Assembly: GCA_947396885.1 (NCBI GenBank)
Contig: OX377204.1
Coordinates: 41,377,975 to 41,441,974 of the forward strand
Source: Heligmosomoides polygyrus polygyrus
Taxonomy: Eukaryota > Nematoda > Chromadorea > Rhabditida > Heligmosomidae
DNA length: 64,000 bases
Reading direction: 5' to 3'
A model generated the notes under the pieces. That model was not told the DNA's origin and ran no database searches. It was given only the letters and a program-made list of their open reading frames with translations. This document shows, one piece after another, positions 21,975-33,713 of this stretch (positions within the stretch are counted from its first letter, which is position 1; the number at the start of each line of letters is the position of its first letter). The translations under genes were made by a program, and so were the position numbers.

Positions 21975-23745
21975 ACCGTTACCCTTTCATATATAGTAGG
22001 ACAAGTACGTAAGATGAAACAATGCATGCGCGAATAGAGCTGGCCAATTCTGACTCTGTCCAAGCTCGACTTTCGGTGGATCTTGGCATGGCGTTGTTAA
22101 ACTGTTAGTGCGTTCCTGTTACAGCCGTCGACCAAAATTGTCATCCGCCTCTTATTCGGCTTCGTTTCGACACGCTCGCCTTCGTCAGACCCTGAAAGAG
22201 TCGGAAACATCTAAAATGCTACCGGCTTAAACATGGTTTCTTAGAACAGGGTACTGATCTCAACAAAAACCGAGACAGTTTCAAATGAACTACTAATCTT
22301 CGCGGAAGGGAACCACCAAATACCCATAGATGAATGTAGACGTAGGAGAACGTGCTTCAGCCCTGGATATCACCCGCTTTAATCGACCGGAGTGTCTCTT
22401 ATCCACGGAGTGATCAAGTCGGGTGGTCTCGGAGCTGAAGAACAACGCGTGTTGCCAGAACGTCTTGGTCAACGGCTATAACAAGAACACACTAACAATT
22501 CCGTTCCTATACATGGTTAGACTGCCAAGAAACTGAACAGACCAAAGCCATAAGTCGGAAGCCGAGCTCTGCGGCGTGAAGCTGTGCCTTTCCTGTGGGG
22601 GGGGGGTATTGAAGTTCTAAGAGTAGCATTCGACGGCGTAACAAGTACCCATCATACTCATTCTATAATATATGTGCGCAGTACAAAGAATGAGCTGCAC
22701 CCAATAAGGGTAATGGAGCACGTTTGTTTTTACGGTGTGAGCGGCCACATTGCTCCGAGCGAGGAAGTTTTGCGACCTAATTCTGGAAGGAACCGTTGTG
22801 GCTATCCTTCATTCACGGATGGCAACGCGAGGTAACCGCATGGTCAGTGGCAGTCGGCTGCGATAAGTTCACTGTTCTCGCTTCAATATGAGCTTAAGGC
22901 AGAAAGTCGCTAAAGAATATTGCGATTGTTTCATTAGTTATGCGATCTCCCTTTATCTTGGATCGGGTTATTTGAAATCGCCGGAAAACACTTGTCCGAT
23001 CGTCGCTGGATGCATCACCAGGCGGCGTTCAGGAGGTCCGTTTGCCGCGCTGATAACACCGTCTCCGTGTTGTGGAATTTGGCATCACTTTGCAGAGTGA
23101 CAATGGACAGTTCTATTTCCGGATCCACTGTTTCGAGTGTTGAGAAACCTGACCAGTGACGTTTACTTAGGTCTGCTTTGGTCATTCCCTAGTTAGGGAA
23201 AGTATTAAGTAGGGGTCGACACCTCTCCCTACTCGTTGAAATTTAAGCAGGAAAATGCACGGATTTGACGTGTTCGAATTGACTAAATGTGATTTACCTA
23301 GAAGCTATTGCAGCGATAAGTCTGAACGTATATGGGAAGAAGCGCCTCTGCCTCAGAAGTACAAAAAGGCAAGTTCATCGACACGAGTTCTGCACAGAGC
23401 GGAGCTGCAGTCGATTGAAGATAGAGTACAGGAGCCCATGGTGGATAGCGAAAGGAAAGAACGTTCGTAAGGACTCTTTGAAAAATCATTCAACGTTCCG
23501 ACATGGCAAAATACAGGTAGAGTTGGCGTGGTACCTTCCAAAGAGAAGGAATAGAATTCAGAATGCTAATGCTTAGAACCGGTAGGTAGGAGCACGACAG
23601 CTATCGACAGTTGTCGTCGGCTGGTTTCTACAGGATCTTCAACCTCGCTGACATTTTTGGTTTTCAAATATTCTAAGGTTATGACGTGATTTAGCTTCTT
23701 ATGACACCAGCAAATAAGCAAAAAAGTGTGAAAATTATTGAAGTG
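21975..23745. other. Unannotated region, no recognisable gene
   Basis: Only short frames; the most protein-like are at 22584-22835 and 23255-23470 on the plus strand, both without domain or splice support. A 10-G run lies at 22598-22607. No transposon motif recognised. Confidence 0.4.
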
Positions 23746-23749
23746 AATA

Positions 23750-23965
23750 CGATGGAAGGGGTGCTTGGCCATACAATGACGGTGGCGGCGGCCAGCCGAT
23801 GAACAAGTCAGTGCTCTATCCTTCCCAGACAAGTCTGGTACCAATTCACCGATCCCGGAGGGATGGAAGGCTTGGTTGGTCTGGGCGGGAAATCCGAACC
23901 AGGAACCTGGTATCGGGTGCGGCCACAGTCGGCGCCTCCTCCGATGCGCTACACGCGTCCATAAA
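23750..23965 (-). mobile_element. tRNA-derived SINE, copy 1
   Basis: On the minus strand the element begins CGTGTAGCGCATCGGAGGAG, which resembles a tRNA A box (TAGCGCAtCGG). About 45 bases later comes CTGGTTCGGATTTCC, resembling a B box. The body then runs through CCAACCAAGCCTTCCATCCC and GGTACCAGACTTGTCTGGGA to GTATGGCCAAGCA. The same sequence, diverged, occurs at 31983-32190 in the same orientation. Two copies with pol III-like boxes at the 5' end support a tRNA-derived SINE. Confidence 0.7.
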
Positions 23966-23969
23966 TTAA

Positions 23970-25390
23970 CTGAATTTAAAATTTAAAATTATTATACGCA
24001 CGAAAAACAGTATGACATCGACCGAATGACTAGCTAGACTTCGTGCTTGTAAATCCGCCAACCTACCCACTGCTTGCATTTTCGTATTGCTGATGTGGGG
24101 CGCTTCCGTCGATCACATAGGCCGTCCGGACCTACCCCTGTGGTAGCCTCCTGCTTAGATTAGTAGCTGTACGGCGTTTGAAAATAGTATGTGAAGCAGA
24201 ATAAGTTCTGTTACATATATGCATTTGCAGAATTGATAGAAGAAAATCACGCAGTTTTAGCTAGTGAACTTCAAAAAAAAGACGAAAGCATATCCGTAGC
24301 AGAAAAGTATACTATTACTTCCATATTGAATTAATTGGTAGGATTATTGTGCAACCCAGATTGCAAATAACACTCGTGAGAGGTCCATCTATAGAGAAAT
24401 AAATAAAAGATGCCTTGCTATTGTACAGCGAGTGCCTTTAGCTGTCCTTTGAGTGTTACCGTCTGATGCTGATATGTACGGTTCTGTTCAGAAATGCATT
24501 AAATTGACGATACAGAGACTGAGCTAAACGCTTAAAGCTACGTGACATTATTGGCATGAAACGGTTGTGAAAAGGGATGCGACGGGCTGATGGAGAGAAC
24601 GAGGACATGCATGGTCGGTTATCTATTGTTGCGTGGTTTCATCTAGGAACTCGCCAATTGAGTGTCACAAAGTGAGGAACGTGGAACGAGGAGACATGTT
24701 CTAAGGATGGGTGTTGTAGTCCTTACAGCAACTTTGTTAGAAACTACCAGAACGCGGTGGTGCAGCTTAGCGCACTCATAAGTTTCCAAATTGCGTGCGG
24801 TAGAAGCTAATTTTCCTAATTCTCAAGACATGCAGAGGACTGTCTGTCAGGAGAAGCGACTTGATTGCCGGGGATATCACATGGTCAATCCGCTTGCAAT
24901 TTTGGCTTCCCAGAATGTCCCCTACCTTCAGAACACGTCAGCGATATTCATACCGCTGATTATGTGCTTGAGAAGTTCTTGAGATGTATAGGGCAGAGTA
25001 CAGATCTTGGAAATCAGCGGAAGGGTGCAGACTTTTGTCTGCTGTTTTACGACGGAGGAAAAAAGATTTACGAGCATCTTCTCACGCAACTCCTCTTGTT
25101 TAAAACACATTCTTCGTGCAACTCTACGCACAGCCGCGTGCGGAATGATGCATGAGCGGAAATTAATGGGCCGAGAGATAACAAATGATAGTTCTTTTTT
25201 GCAAATTTTTTGCAAATGCAGCTTGGCCAGGGTATTTTACCGTTTTTAAAACCGCTGATAATTAAATAAAACCACTCAGTAATTTTCGAGCGCCAGAATT
25301 TGTATGTGAATGACATTTTTTAAAGTGCAGTTAAGCTCTAAAGAGCCTCGCTCTCAATCGCTTATTTTACGCTATAAATGATATTTCTAT
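23970..25390. other. Unannotated region, no recognisable gene
   Basis: No domain or element end was recognised. Short frames near 24791-25249 on both strands overlap each other and show no splice support. Confidence 0.4.
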
Positions 25391-25398
25391 GAATACTA

Positions 25399-26671
25399 TT
25401 AGGTTGGTGCGTAAGTTTTCGGACATTTGATCCCTCCTGAATTGGAAGCGCATTTTCCCGCCAAATTTCTTACATGTATCAACGCGTAAATGATCGATCG
25501 ATAGAGAAGGGAAAGGGCTACAAAAACGTTTCTAACATTTACTTCTGCGTTGTTAACGTCAGCTACTATGGCTAAGCAATTCATCCCAACTGAGACGCAT
25601 ATTCGGCACGCCATGTTATTCCTGCACCAATCTGGCCTCAATGCCAACGAATCGTATCGTCGCCCGAAGGATGCTTACAACTAGAGTGCTCCTGCTCGAA
25701 GTACTGTGTACCAGTGGTTCTCGAAGGGTGCAGTTGGTGAATTCTCTGTTGAAGATAATGAACGAGAAGGGCGCCCGATGACACTGGATTTGAATGGCCT
25801 CCGAAGTAGAGTGGAAGCGGACCCATACCAAACCACTCGCGAACTATCAAGCACTCTTGGTGTTAGTCACTCAACAGTCGATCGAGGATTGAAGTCGATT
25901 GGCAAGGTGCAAAAATTGGGTCGCTGGGTACCTCACGACTTGACACAACATGACATGGATCGCAGAGCCGATGCCGCTCTGTCTCTCCTTACCCTCAGAC
26001 GTACCCACGGATGGCTGGGGCAACCTTGTCACCGGGGATGAGAAGTGGATACTCCACTCTAATTATCACCGGCGCGCACTGTGGGTTGACGTAACTGGAG
26101 AGGCAGAGGACGTTCCGAAACCGATGTTTACGTGAAAAAGGTGATGCCATGCATTTGGTGGAGCGTTCTTGGCGTAGAATACTGGGAGCTGCTGGACGAA
26201 AGGATAACAGTGACGGCAGAGGTTTACGTCAACCAACTGAGGAAGTTGAGGGCCCACCTTCAAACAACACGAGGAGAGCAAGTGAAGGTGCATTTTCAAC
26301 ACGACAACGCTAGACCGCATACTGCTAGAGCGACGGCGGCTGAGTTGGCGGACTAAGGATGGACCGTTCTTCACATCCACCTTACTCATCAGATCTCTCT
26401 CCTTCTGAATATCATTTGTTTTCAAGCCTTCAACGCTATTTACACGGCCAGCAATTTAGGAACTGAGAGGATGTCAAGGAGGCACTGCTCACATTTTCGA
26501 ATCACAACCGGCCACGTTTTGGAGAAAAGGCATCCATGACTTATCAGCACGTTGGCGAAAGACAACTGATGTAAAGGGTGGTTACTTTAAATGATTTGAT
26601 ATTGTCGTTCGTATGTTGTGATAATAAATATTTCATGCCCCAAATGTCCGAGAACTTATGCACCAACCTAA
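25399..26671 (+). mobile_element. mariner element with near-perfect TIRs
   Basis: The element starts TTAGGTTGGTGCGTAAGTTT and ends with its reverse complement; the inverted repeats match over about 31 bp with two differences. It is flanked by TA on each side (25397-25398 and 26672-26673), the mariner target duplication. Length 1273 bp, the usual size for a complete mariner. The terminal sequence and transposase motifs resemble the SETMAR/Hsmar1-like branch. Confidence 0.95.
25568..26598 (+). pseudogene. mariner transposase (DD34D), inactivated
   Basis: Translation from the ATG at 25568 gives a helix-turn-helix N-terminal domain (STVYQWFSKGAVGEFSVED, then DLNGLRSRVEADPYQTTREL). The catalytic parts follow: first Asp in TGDEKWILHSN (about 26032), second in HDNARPH (about 26300), third in PPYSSDLSPSEYHLF (about 26380). 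All three acidic residues are still present. Lesions: an in-frame TAG at 25682-25684, a frameshift near 25995-26015, another near 26130, and a further break with TAA near 26354. It would normally be about 345 residues acting on its own TIRs in the nucleus. This copy cannot make a full protein. Confidence 0.93.
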
Positions 26672-26674
26672 TAT

Positions 26675-27950
26675 ATCGCATAGGTTAGTGGTTCTATAGG
26701 GTTTCAAAACGCAAATAATTTTGCTTCGCCATGTCTATGATGTCTGCATTACTCTATCAAGACTGTATCGCTCATCGTCAGCTACTTACGTAATGGTAAG
26801 TATACGACGAGTAGAGTGGAGTACAACAGGTGTTGCTCTATATTCCTGACTCACTTTCTGTGTCCCACAGCCTTATCTTGAGTGAAGACAAACTTGGATG
26901 ATGGGTTTCCTGAAACAAGGACTTTCTTAGGACGAATTCCGCGGAATCCGTGGCACTGGATCTGACCAAGGAGCCACTGAATACCTCTACAGTGAGCCGC
27001 TTTCTACGCTGCGGAATTGCCAGAAAAGCCGCTGACTTTGTGTTTCTGGAGTTTTGATGGCGTCGATTTCAAAATCCTCCAAATGTGTCGACAACGGTTA
27101 TGAATACACCAGAATAGAGTACTTGACCGCAACCGTTTTACTTCCTCCTTTAGTCCTCCAGAACTTAACCACTAAGATGACCACATTAGTCTTATTATGC
27201 AGCTTAGGATATTGGCACGGAATAGGACGACAAGTTCTTTAAATCGTTAAGCTACGATCAGTCGCATTGGTGTATCTGCCACTACAAAGTGTCTAATCCA
27301 TTATAAAAAAACACGATAAAATCGATTCTTTTTGGTTTTGGCCGATTTTTGTCAACTTGCTGTGAAGTTTGTCCAAAGTCCAACATATTGAAGTGATTTG
27401 CAGCAGTGGTCTCTGTGGACAAATGAGATAATCTCGGTCGATCAATGTGTCGTCTAGTATTAAAGCCTACTCTCCAGCTGTCGGATTTATGTGGTCCCAT
27501 ACGATTAATTCTACTAAAGAATTTCAGGTCACCTGGGACTCTTTTGAAATCAAGTCAAAAACTCTTCTAAACAAATATGATGATCAAAGTTAGCGTCTTC
27601 CAGATCGAAACGAGATTCCTACAGATTGAGCCGCAGACTTTTCAAGATGGTTGGAACAACTTTTTGTTAAAAAACATTTGGGGTACTTATGAGGCAGAGG
27701 TCCCGGCCCGTGCGCAAAAATCGAAACACTTGGAGATAAGGCAAGGAAGGGAACCCCAACATTTGAACCAATTTGACACAGGTGTGGTAGGTGGACCACA
27801 TCCTTCGGTGCTTTGTAAGAGCACGGCTCTCCACTCTAAGTACCAAACTTTCTCGAAGCGCCACGCACTCAACTAGCTCGTTGCGGTTTTTACTCGATTG
27901 GTAGGGTATATGCTGCTTACATGAAGCATCAAAATGAAGATATCTGTGTT
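26675..27950. other. Unannotated region, no recognisable gene
   Basis: Only short unrelated frames; no element ends, tandem repeats or splice-supported exons recognised. Confidence 0.4.
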
Positions 27951-28150
27951 NNNNNNNNNNNNNNNNNNNNNNNNNNNNNNNNNNNNNNNNNNNNNNNNNN
28001 NNNNNNNNNNNNNNNNNNNNNNNNNNNNNNNNNNNNNNNNNNNNNNNNNNNNNNNNNNNNNNNNNNNNNNNNNNNNNNNNNNNNNNNNNNNNNNNNNNNN
28101 NNNNNNNNNNNNNNNNNNNNNNNNNNNNNNNNNNNNNNNNNNNNNNNNNN
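27951..28150. other. Assembly gap (200 N)
   Basis: Exactly 200 N bases, the conventional placeholder length of a scaffold gap. Frames crossing it are meaningless. Confidence 1.
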
Positions 28151-29030
28151 AGGAGAAAGCTGCTTTGTTTCAAGAGGTGTTTCATGAGGGAAGTTTCATG
28201 GGGTGTTTCAGGACCAGCCTTATTTAGGAAACGTTCAGATTTTAATTAGTTGTGTCTTGATTTGCGGTTGTTCCTTGCTCTTTTTTACTGCTTTCTTGAC
28301 ATTAGAGTGATGGCTCTTTTCTTCACGGATGCTGACTGCCCTTCCGTTTTGGCGCATTCATGAGTGCATGAAGTAAATAAATACATAAAATAAATAAATT
28401 CAAGAAACTTTATCATTATACAATCAAAAAATCGGAGCAGGACAATGGCGGAGGCAAGTATTGGCAAGTGTGGACAGAATAAAGGCCTTCAAATTCAATA
28501 TTTCACAGAGTATGAGAAAGAAGTTAAGCTTTCGCCGATATTAGTGAAATTGGTGAAATACAAAAGGCTTTGCAATGCTTGAAGGTGGCATCTGTATCCA
28601 GCAGTTCAGGAGAAAATATGTGACCTCGTAGGTATTAGAAATAGCTCGCCTTGAGCATGCACTTCCGCAGTGAAAACTTATACATAGTGCGTGCAATTAA
28701 GGGTGGCTATAAAGTACACACAGGACGTGAAGGCTTTAGAGATATGTTCTATTGCTGGATCCTGCAACGACGAAATTGTAGCCAATTCTAGCAGTCACTG
28801 TGAAATTTATGAAACAGCAAATACAGCAAAGCGAAAAGACAAAAGGCAACAGTGACACACAGTGGTGCAGAGCTGGCTTTGAGGACGACCACACATCATC
28901 GCTCATATGCCAAGGAGGTGAATTCCAACTGTCTTTAAGAAGTCGCACTTCCATGTCTTATTTATCCCCACCCCCCCCCCCCCCCCCACAACCGTCGCCG
29001 CTTACCTTCCGTCCACTTTTTCAAGAGAAA
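28151..29030. other. Unannotated region; poly-C tract at right edge
   Basis: No gene recognised. A C-rich run with one break (28969-28987) sits in a pyrimidine-rich patch. The plus-strand frame 28800-29273 crosses it and overlaps a transposase scrap on the other strand, so it is probably not a gene. Confidence 0.4.
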
Positions 29031-29033
29031 CGA

Positions 29034-29115
29034 CGTTTCACTTCCTCCCTCATGTGCTCACTTGGATTCAGATCAGGAGACCGAGTGGCGCACTCAATGC
29101 GCGTAGAGCGACGGT
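29034..29115 (-). pseudogene. Tc1-like transposase C-terminal scrap
   Basis: The minus strand reads RSPDLNPSEHMREEVKRRFS, which fits the SPDLNPIEhlW-eLKRR block around the third catalytic residue of Tc1-family transposases. Sequence upstream (to about 29270) is too decayed for the other catalytic blocks to be identified. Short match, so only moderate certainty. Confidence 0.4.
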
Positions 29116-29640
29116 GTTCGGATGAGGCGTTTGTGTTCACATACATATACGATGGTTTCCTCCACGCGAGTGATTACCTTCCATTAAACCGGCTCTGGAC
29201 ATCCGTGTTTCAAATGCTGAATACGGAATTCGGAGCAGCTGTTAAAGTAGGGAGGATCGGCATATTTGCCTGAAAGACACCACACGAGATTTATCCCCTT
29301 ATCTGCGCGTCGATCATATCGAGAGACCTACACATCCTAGAAGCACTTTTACATTTTATATTTCTACCTATCATTTCATATTGTTGTTGCAACTTGTGCT
29401 TCACCAATCCCATGCTTCCTCATTCTTAATCAACTCAGTGATTGTTTGTTGGTTTCTGGCGTCTTTGGGCTGTTAGATAACGTCCTTAGATGGATTATGC
29501 GTAGCTAACGATAAGATATTAAGTCGTTGCATATGAAATGACCGATTTTGAATGAAAACTTGGACAGATCATAACTTTGCTTGGATTGCGCAGCATTAGC
29601 GAAACGCAGGTGTCGTGGCGTTTCAGCGTCTGGCCGACGG

Positions 29641-29945
29641 TCACTTCGCGCGGGTCCATTCATCCAATTTCTTTACTTTTCCGATCGCATTTAAGTGGCG
29701 ACTGATAGTGCTGCGATCAACGCCGAAACACTGTGTTAGCTCTCTCACAGTTTGGCGCGGATCCGCTTCCAAAGTACCTTTGAGTTGGTCGTCGTTAAGG
29801 AGTGATGGCGGCCTACCTCGGTTTCCTTCTTCGAGATATTCCTCTCCAGATCGAAACCTTTCGAACAAGTGGCGAATGGTGCGTTCCTTAGCGAAATCCT
29901 CCCCTGATGCAATGTTGATGTTACGAGCTGCGGCCGCGGCGTTGT
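29641..29945 (-). pseudogene. mariner transposase N-terminal fragment
   Basis: The minus strand reads NAAAARNINIASGEDFAKER, then TIRHLFERFRSGEEYLEEG, RGRPPSLLNDDQLKGTLEAD and VDRSTISRHLNAIGKVKKL. This is the paired helix-turn-helix DNA-binding domain of mariner transposases. The frame stops after DEWTRAK, and no catalytic blocks follow downstream. It is a different lineage from the mariner at 25.4 kb: the shared spacing is obvious but the residues differ throughout. Confidence 0.85.
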
Positions 29946-29979
29946 GTCCACTTTTTCATTAATTTAAGTAGAGTACCCG

Positions 29980-31170
29980 GATATTGCGCTGATTCATATT
30001 GTAAAAACGACGTCAAAAACTCGGCAAGAGGCAATTGTGTCACAAAAGCAATAAACGGTAAGAAGGCGGAGATTCTGCACTTTCAGAAGCCACATACAAG
30101 TAGGTGATCCTGAAATCCTGGCTAGGTGATAGGCAATGACCACATGGTGTTGGCAAACTTAAGTCCTTCTTAAGAAAAAAGATCAGCTCTAAAGATGGGC
30201 CTAGAGTTCCGGATAAAATAAACCGTCTTCAGCTTTTTGGGCTTGATCCCCTTAAAACAGTAGCGATCCTAAAATCAATCAAGGACTTGTTGGCCTGGTC
30301 AAATCTCAGAAGCAATAATAATCAATTGCACTCAAAAGTTTGTTTGTGGAGCAGATAGAAATACGAGCGGATTTCTGCCTGCTGCTATGAAAGGAGATTG
30401 CGTTTCGAAGAGTGGAGCACCCGAAGTTTGCACAAGGTTCATAGAGTGTACAATTACCGTTGCAAAACTCAACAAAATAATTTAAAACACGTACGGTAGC
30501 ATAAAAACGATTCAAGCTATTGTCGCATTTAATGCAAGTGAAAGTACCAGTTAACCATACATTGGGGAGAGGACCTAGCGGTCTTGCTGGCAGCGGGCCC
30601 ACTCCTGCTTAACGACAGCCTTCGACCATGTGAATTGTTTCGCAGTCCATTTCGTGTGGCAGCTTTTTTGCTGCAAGGCGAAAAGAAACTTTCGTGTTTT
30701 TAGACAGTGTAGCTGAAATTCTTCCTTCTGATCAGGTAGACAAACATAAATCGAAACCATAATGTGAGTGAATTGCCTAGCCACCAGAATGAAGCTGTGC
30801 AGAAGAACTGGGAAATGCTTCTATGACTGTTTCTGCTAGAACCGGCTTCCTATAGAAATAAGAACGTCAAATAACTAGGAACATTTAGACGTGTCTGATT
30901 ATCGAAAAAAGGTCCACGTTGCTTTGTTTGCAACATCGCAAACAAACAATGTGAACTTCTGATAGTGAGAGCTAAATATCACAGGTGGTCTGGTAAAGAA
31001 CCGAACCTGAAGCGACCGTGCACACGAGAGCCTGCTCCTCTGGCCTGTCGATTGCACTGAATACCCCAAAGCCACCCATGTTTGACCCCTGCAATATACA
31101 TATTGCGTCATGGTTGTACTGAGCTCTTTCACAAACGGCCGCATTGCCTCTCGCCATAGACCCAAGTAAA
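29980..31170. other. Unannotated region, no convincing gene
   Basis: A minus-strand stretch near 30575-30690 has a possible acceptor (CGCCTTGCAG) followed by about 30 open codons, but no partner exon was found. The rest shows nothing recognisable. It lies downstream of the minus-strand host gene at 31255-31545. Confidence 0.35.
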
Positions 31171-31174
31171 GCGC

Positions 31175-31180
31175 TTTATT
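31175..31180 (-). terminator. Polyadenylation signal AATAAA
   Basis: On the minus strand AATAAA occurs 75 bases after the TAG of the host gene at 31255-31545, a suitable distance for 3'-end formation. Confidence 0.65.
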
Positions 31181-31254
31181 TTCACCAACACTGAAAGCTC
31201 TATGTACAGAAAACATTGATAAGAAGCAAAGACGGACAAATCGAGGAATTCAGG

Positions 31255-31545
31255 CTACTTTCTGCCGAGGAACTGTGAGGCTGCACTGAACAGGGGGGAC
31301 TCATAGGCCTGCGTGTTGATGCCGAATGCCTGACCGACGCTGGCTGCTCCGCTGTAACAAGTAGGTAGTACTGTGCGAATTCCTTCCAACGAGGAATAAG
31401 AGAAGAGGCTCTAAAACATACCGGTAAAACACATCAGCTCCATTTGCCAATGCATTAACACCCGTATCGACGGCCATCTGAACTTGGTCCGGTCTAGACG
31501 GGACTGGTCCCAGTGGCTGCTGGTTATGCTCGATTGGTACTTCAC
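31255..31545 (-). CDS. Last two exons of an unrecognised host gene
   Basis: Exon 31422-31545 follows the acceptor TTCTAG and ends at GTATGT. Exon 31255-31351 follows TTGTTACAG and ends in TAG. The split codon (CG|C, Arg) and both phases fit exactly. The last 73 or so residues begin EVPIEHNQQPLGPVPSRPDQ, continue with MAVDTGVNALANGADVFYR and end SAASQFLGRK. The tail has no cysteine, no clear membrane helix and an Ala/Gly-rich, probably helical middle. The intron is only 70 bases, typical of nematodes. Upstream exons were not identified; the region beyond 31549 contains a SINE. Function unknown. Confidence 0.75.
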
Positions 31546-31982
31546 CTAGAACGAAATTAATTCAAAACGAATCTCCGCAAACACAAATGTGCGGTGAGAA
31601 AGGGGAACTAACCGCCTTTCTAGGAAACCTAAGTCCTAGTAGGCAGGCACTTCATTCTGAGTTTTTGAAAAGGGAGGAGTCAAAACTGAAGGTAAACTGG
31701 ACAGCACCGGAAACAGGTCTACGAGAGGGCCCTTCTTTGCAATTTCCTAGCCGAGAAAGGCCGCACCGTCCACACTTATTTCGCTTTTCTAGCGAGGCCT
31801 CCTCCGACTGGTGCTCCCCTAAACTGTTTTATACTTCACTCGTAAAAGTGTCTTTTTTCCGTAGAGGGACACTTGACGACAGCTTTTTCCTTTTGTCTAG
31901 GATAAAGGATAAAGGACGGCGTTGCTCAATCGCTTTGAGGATGCGCCAGCGCATTCTACTTCTATGGGATGTCGTGGAGGCG

Positions 31983-32190
31983 ATATGAATGCGTATTTGG
32001 CCATACAATGACCTGCGGTGGCCAGCCAATGAATAAGTCAGCGCTCTATCCTTCCCAGACCCGTCTGGTACCAAATCGTCAACCCGAGGGATGGAAGGCT
32101 TGGTTGGCCTGGGCGGAAAATCCGAAGCAGGAACATGGTATCATGTGCACGCGACCGTCGGCGCCTCCTTCGACTGCGCTACACGCAACG
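31983..32190 (-). mobile_element. tRNA-derived SINE, copy 2
   Basis: The minus strand begins GCGTGTAGCGCAGTCGAAGG (A-box-like) and shows CTGCTTCGGATTTTCC in the B-box position, then the same body as copy 1 (CCAACCAAGCCTTCCATCCC, GGTACCAGACGGGTCTGGGA). By eye the two copies are about 80-85% identical. It lies upstream of, and in the same orientation as, the host gene at 31255-31545. Confidence 0.7.
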
Positions 32191-32194
32191 CAAA

Positions 32195-32950
32195 CTCTTT
32201 TGTCTAGTTGGCAACAAATGGTGTACAGTACGATCATCACGCATATCAAGGGCATCATAGGCATGCCCCTGGCTGCATCAAGAGTTCTGCATCGCAAAAC
32301 TCCATGCCCTGGCCTTGAAGAATTCAGACGTTGTCGGTCTGGTGACAACGAGGACTGATTCTTCGCTGATGATTAATGAGAGGCTGGAAAACGCGAAAAT
32401 TGGAAGGGCAGGTTGGCGCAGTACATGGTTGACAAGGGCAATCTATTCTGGCTCCCGGAGCTTACAGTCGAGTAGTGGAACAAGACTACGTCGGGTATTT
32501 TCGCGGAACGAAGACCTCTTGTTGGCCGACAGCTGAGGCTAGCTGTGCTCAGTCTAAGTATGCAGTGGCCACGACGGGTTGCCTGTCATTTGGCAACTCC
32601 AATGAAGTGACTGTTCGTGAGTCCAGCTACAAGCAGGCATCCCCGCTGCTCCGATCGGATGTCTGCAGACCCGTATTGCCGGAGCCACCGACTATCAGTG
32701 GATATGGTGGCCGTCGCCATACTGTAATCTCTACCCTTGCAGTAATCACTTTCAAGGATTCCATTCTGGCATATCAGACAGCATCATTGGAGTAAATTGT
32801 GCAAGGATGCCGGAGGCCTACCATTTGGGTTTTCTATCTAAGGTGTTCCGACCAACTGCCATTAGTTAATATATGAAAGCTGCTATTTGGACACAAAATA
32901 TGTACCTTCCAAAAGCTCAAAAGCGGCGATACGAACTCCGCATGGACGAT
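32195..32950. other. Unannotated region
   Basis: Plus-strand frames at 32315-32536 and 32475-32795 overlap without recognisable domains. They could be the upstream part of the LINE relic that follows, but no RT motif supports that. Confidence 0.35.
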
Positions 32951-32984
32951 AATGAAGACGGACATCATGGTGGGGGGGGGGCAC

Positions 32985-33480
32985 ATCAGGGCCGACTTTG
33001 ATTCCACTCACTTCCAACAGACGTTCCACTGCATACTGAACAACATGTTCAGGGCCGTCCCCTACGCGGACGTCCCGGAAGCCGACAGCGAAATCTACTG
33101 GAAGAGAAGGTGCGGCTGTGGCGGGAAGCCCTCGCGGACAAGGGCCTGCGGCTGATTCCTATGCGGAAGCGAGTGCTGGCCCCTGGGACAAGACGGAAAA
33201 GCTGTAGCAACACGCTGCCTAAATGAGTAGGGTCAGGTAGGAATGTAAATGGTTTCATCGGGATGCGTAATGACTGTATTACAGAAGTGACAGCCGCTGT
33301 CCAGCTGAAGATGTCGGAGGTGATACTGGTATGGCATCAGAGAACCAGAGTGATGCCCCATAAAGTTGATCCTTTGGTTTGAAGCACCCGAAAGGCGACC
33401 ACAAAAAGCACTAAAGAAGGGTTGCAGAGTCGTCATCAAGAGTATTCTCACCGATGTCGGGCAACGGTAAGCCTTGCGAC
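32985..33480 (+). pseudogene. LINE reverse transcriptase C-terminal relic
   Basis: Plus-strand frames read ILNNMFRAVPYADVPEADSE, then KVRLWREALADKGLRL. This resembles the YADD-then-helix region (short connecting segment ending GLRLN) of LINE reverse transcriptases, with the second Asp lost. Further on, frame-shifted pieces (IGMRNDCITEV, then RRYWYGI and FEAPERRPQK) resemble the RLRWYGHV..RRPRGRPK tail of RTE-like elements. Heavily decayed. The assignment rests on order and spacing of weak motifs. Confidence 0.4.
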
Positions 33481-33713
33481 TGCGAGGAGGTAACGCTTCG
33501 GAGGAGGAGAAGAAGGCAAAGGCAAAGACAGAGTTCGCCTCCTATGTATTACCTCCATCAGCGTGTATGGGTCGACTAAATGATAACAATCCATTCTCCA
33601 TTGTTAATCGTAAATCCATTCAGCTGCTCTTCCTGCTAACGCAGCAGCGATAAGTCTTATCGTTACTGAAGCTGTGTGTTTACTAAAGGTACAATTACTT
33701 TTGCGGTAGGCTG

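Noticed and set aside
27667..28227. Frames crossing 27951-28150
   Set aside because: They run through 200 N bases; the apparent length is artificial.
28800..29273. Plus-strand frame of 157 codons with a Pro run
   Set aside because: The Pro run is a poly-C tract, and the 3' part overlaps a Tc1-like scrap on the other strand.
31587..31988. 133-codon plus-strand ORF
   Set aside because: It lies opposite the upstream/intronic region of a splice-supported minus-strand gene, and its end overlaps the SINE edge.
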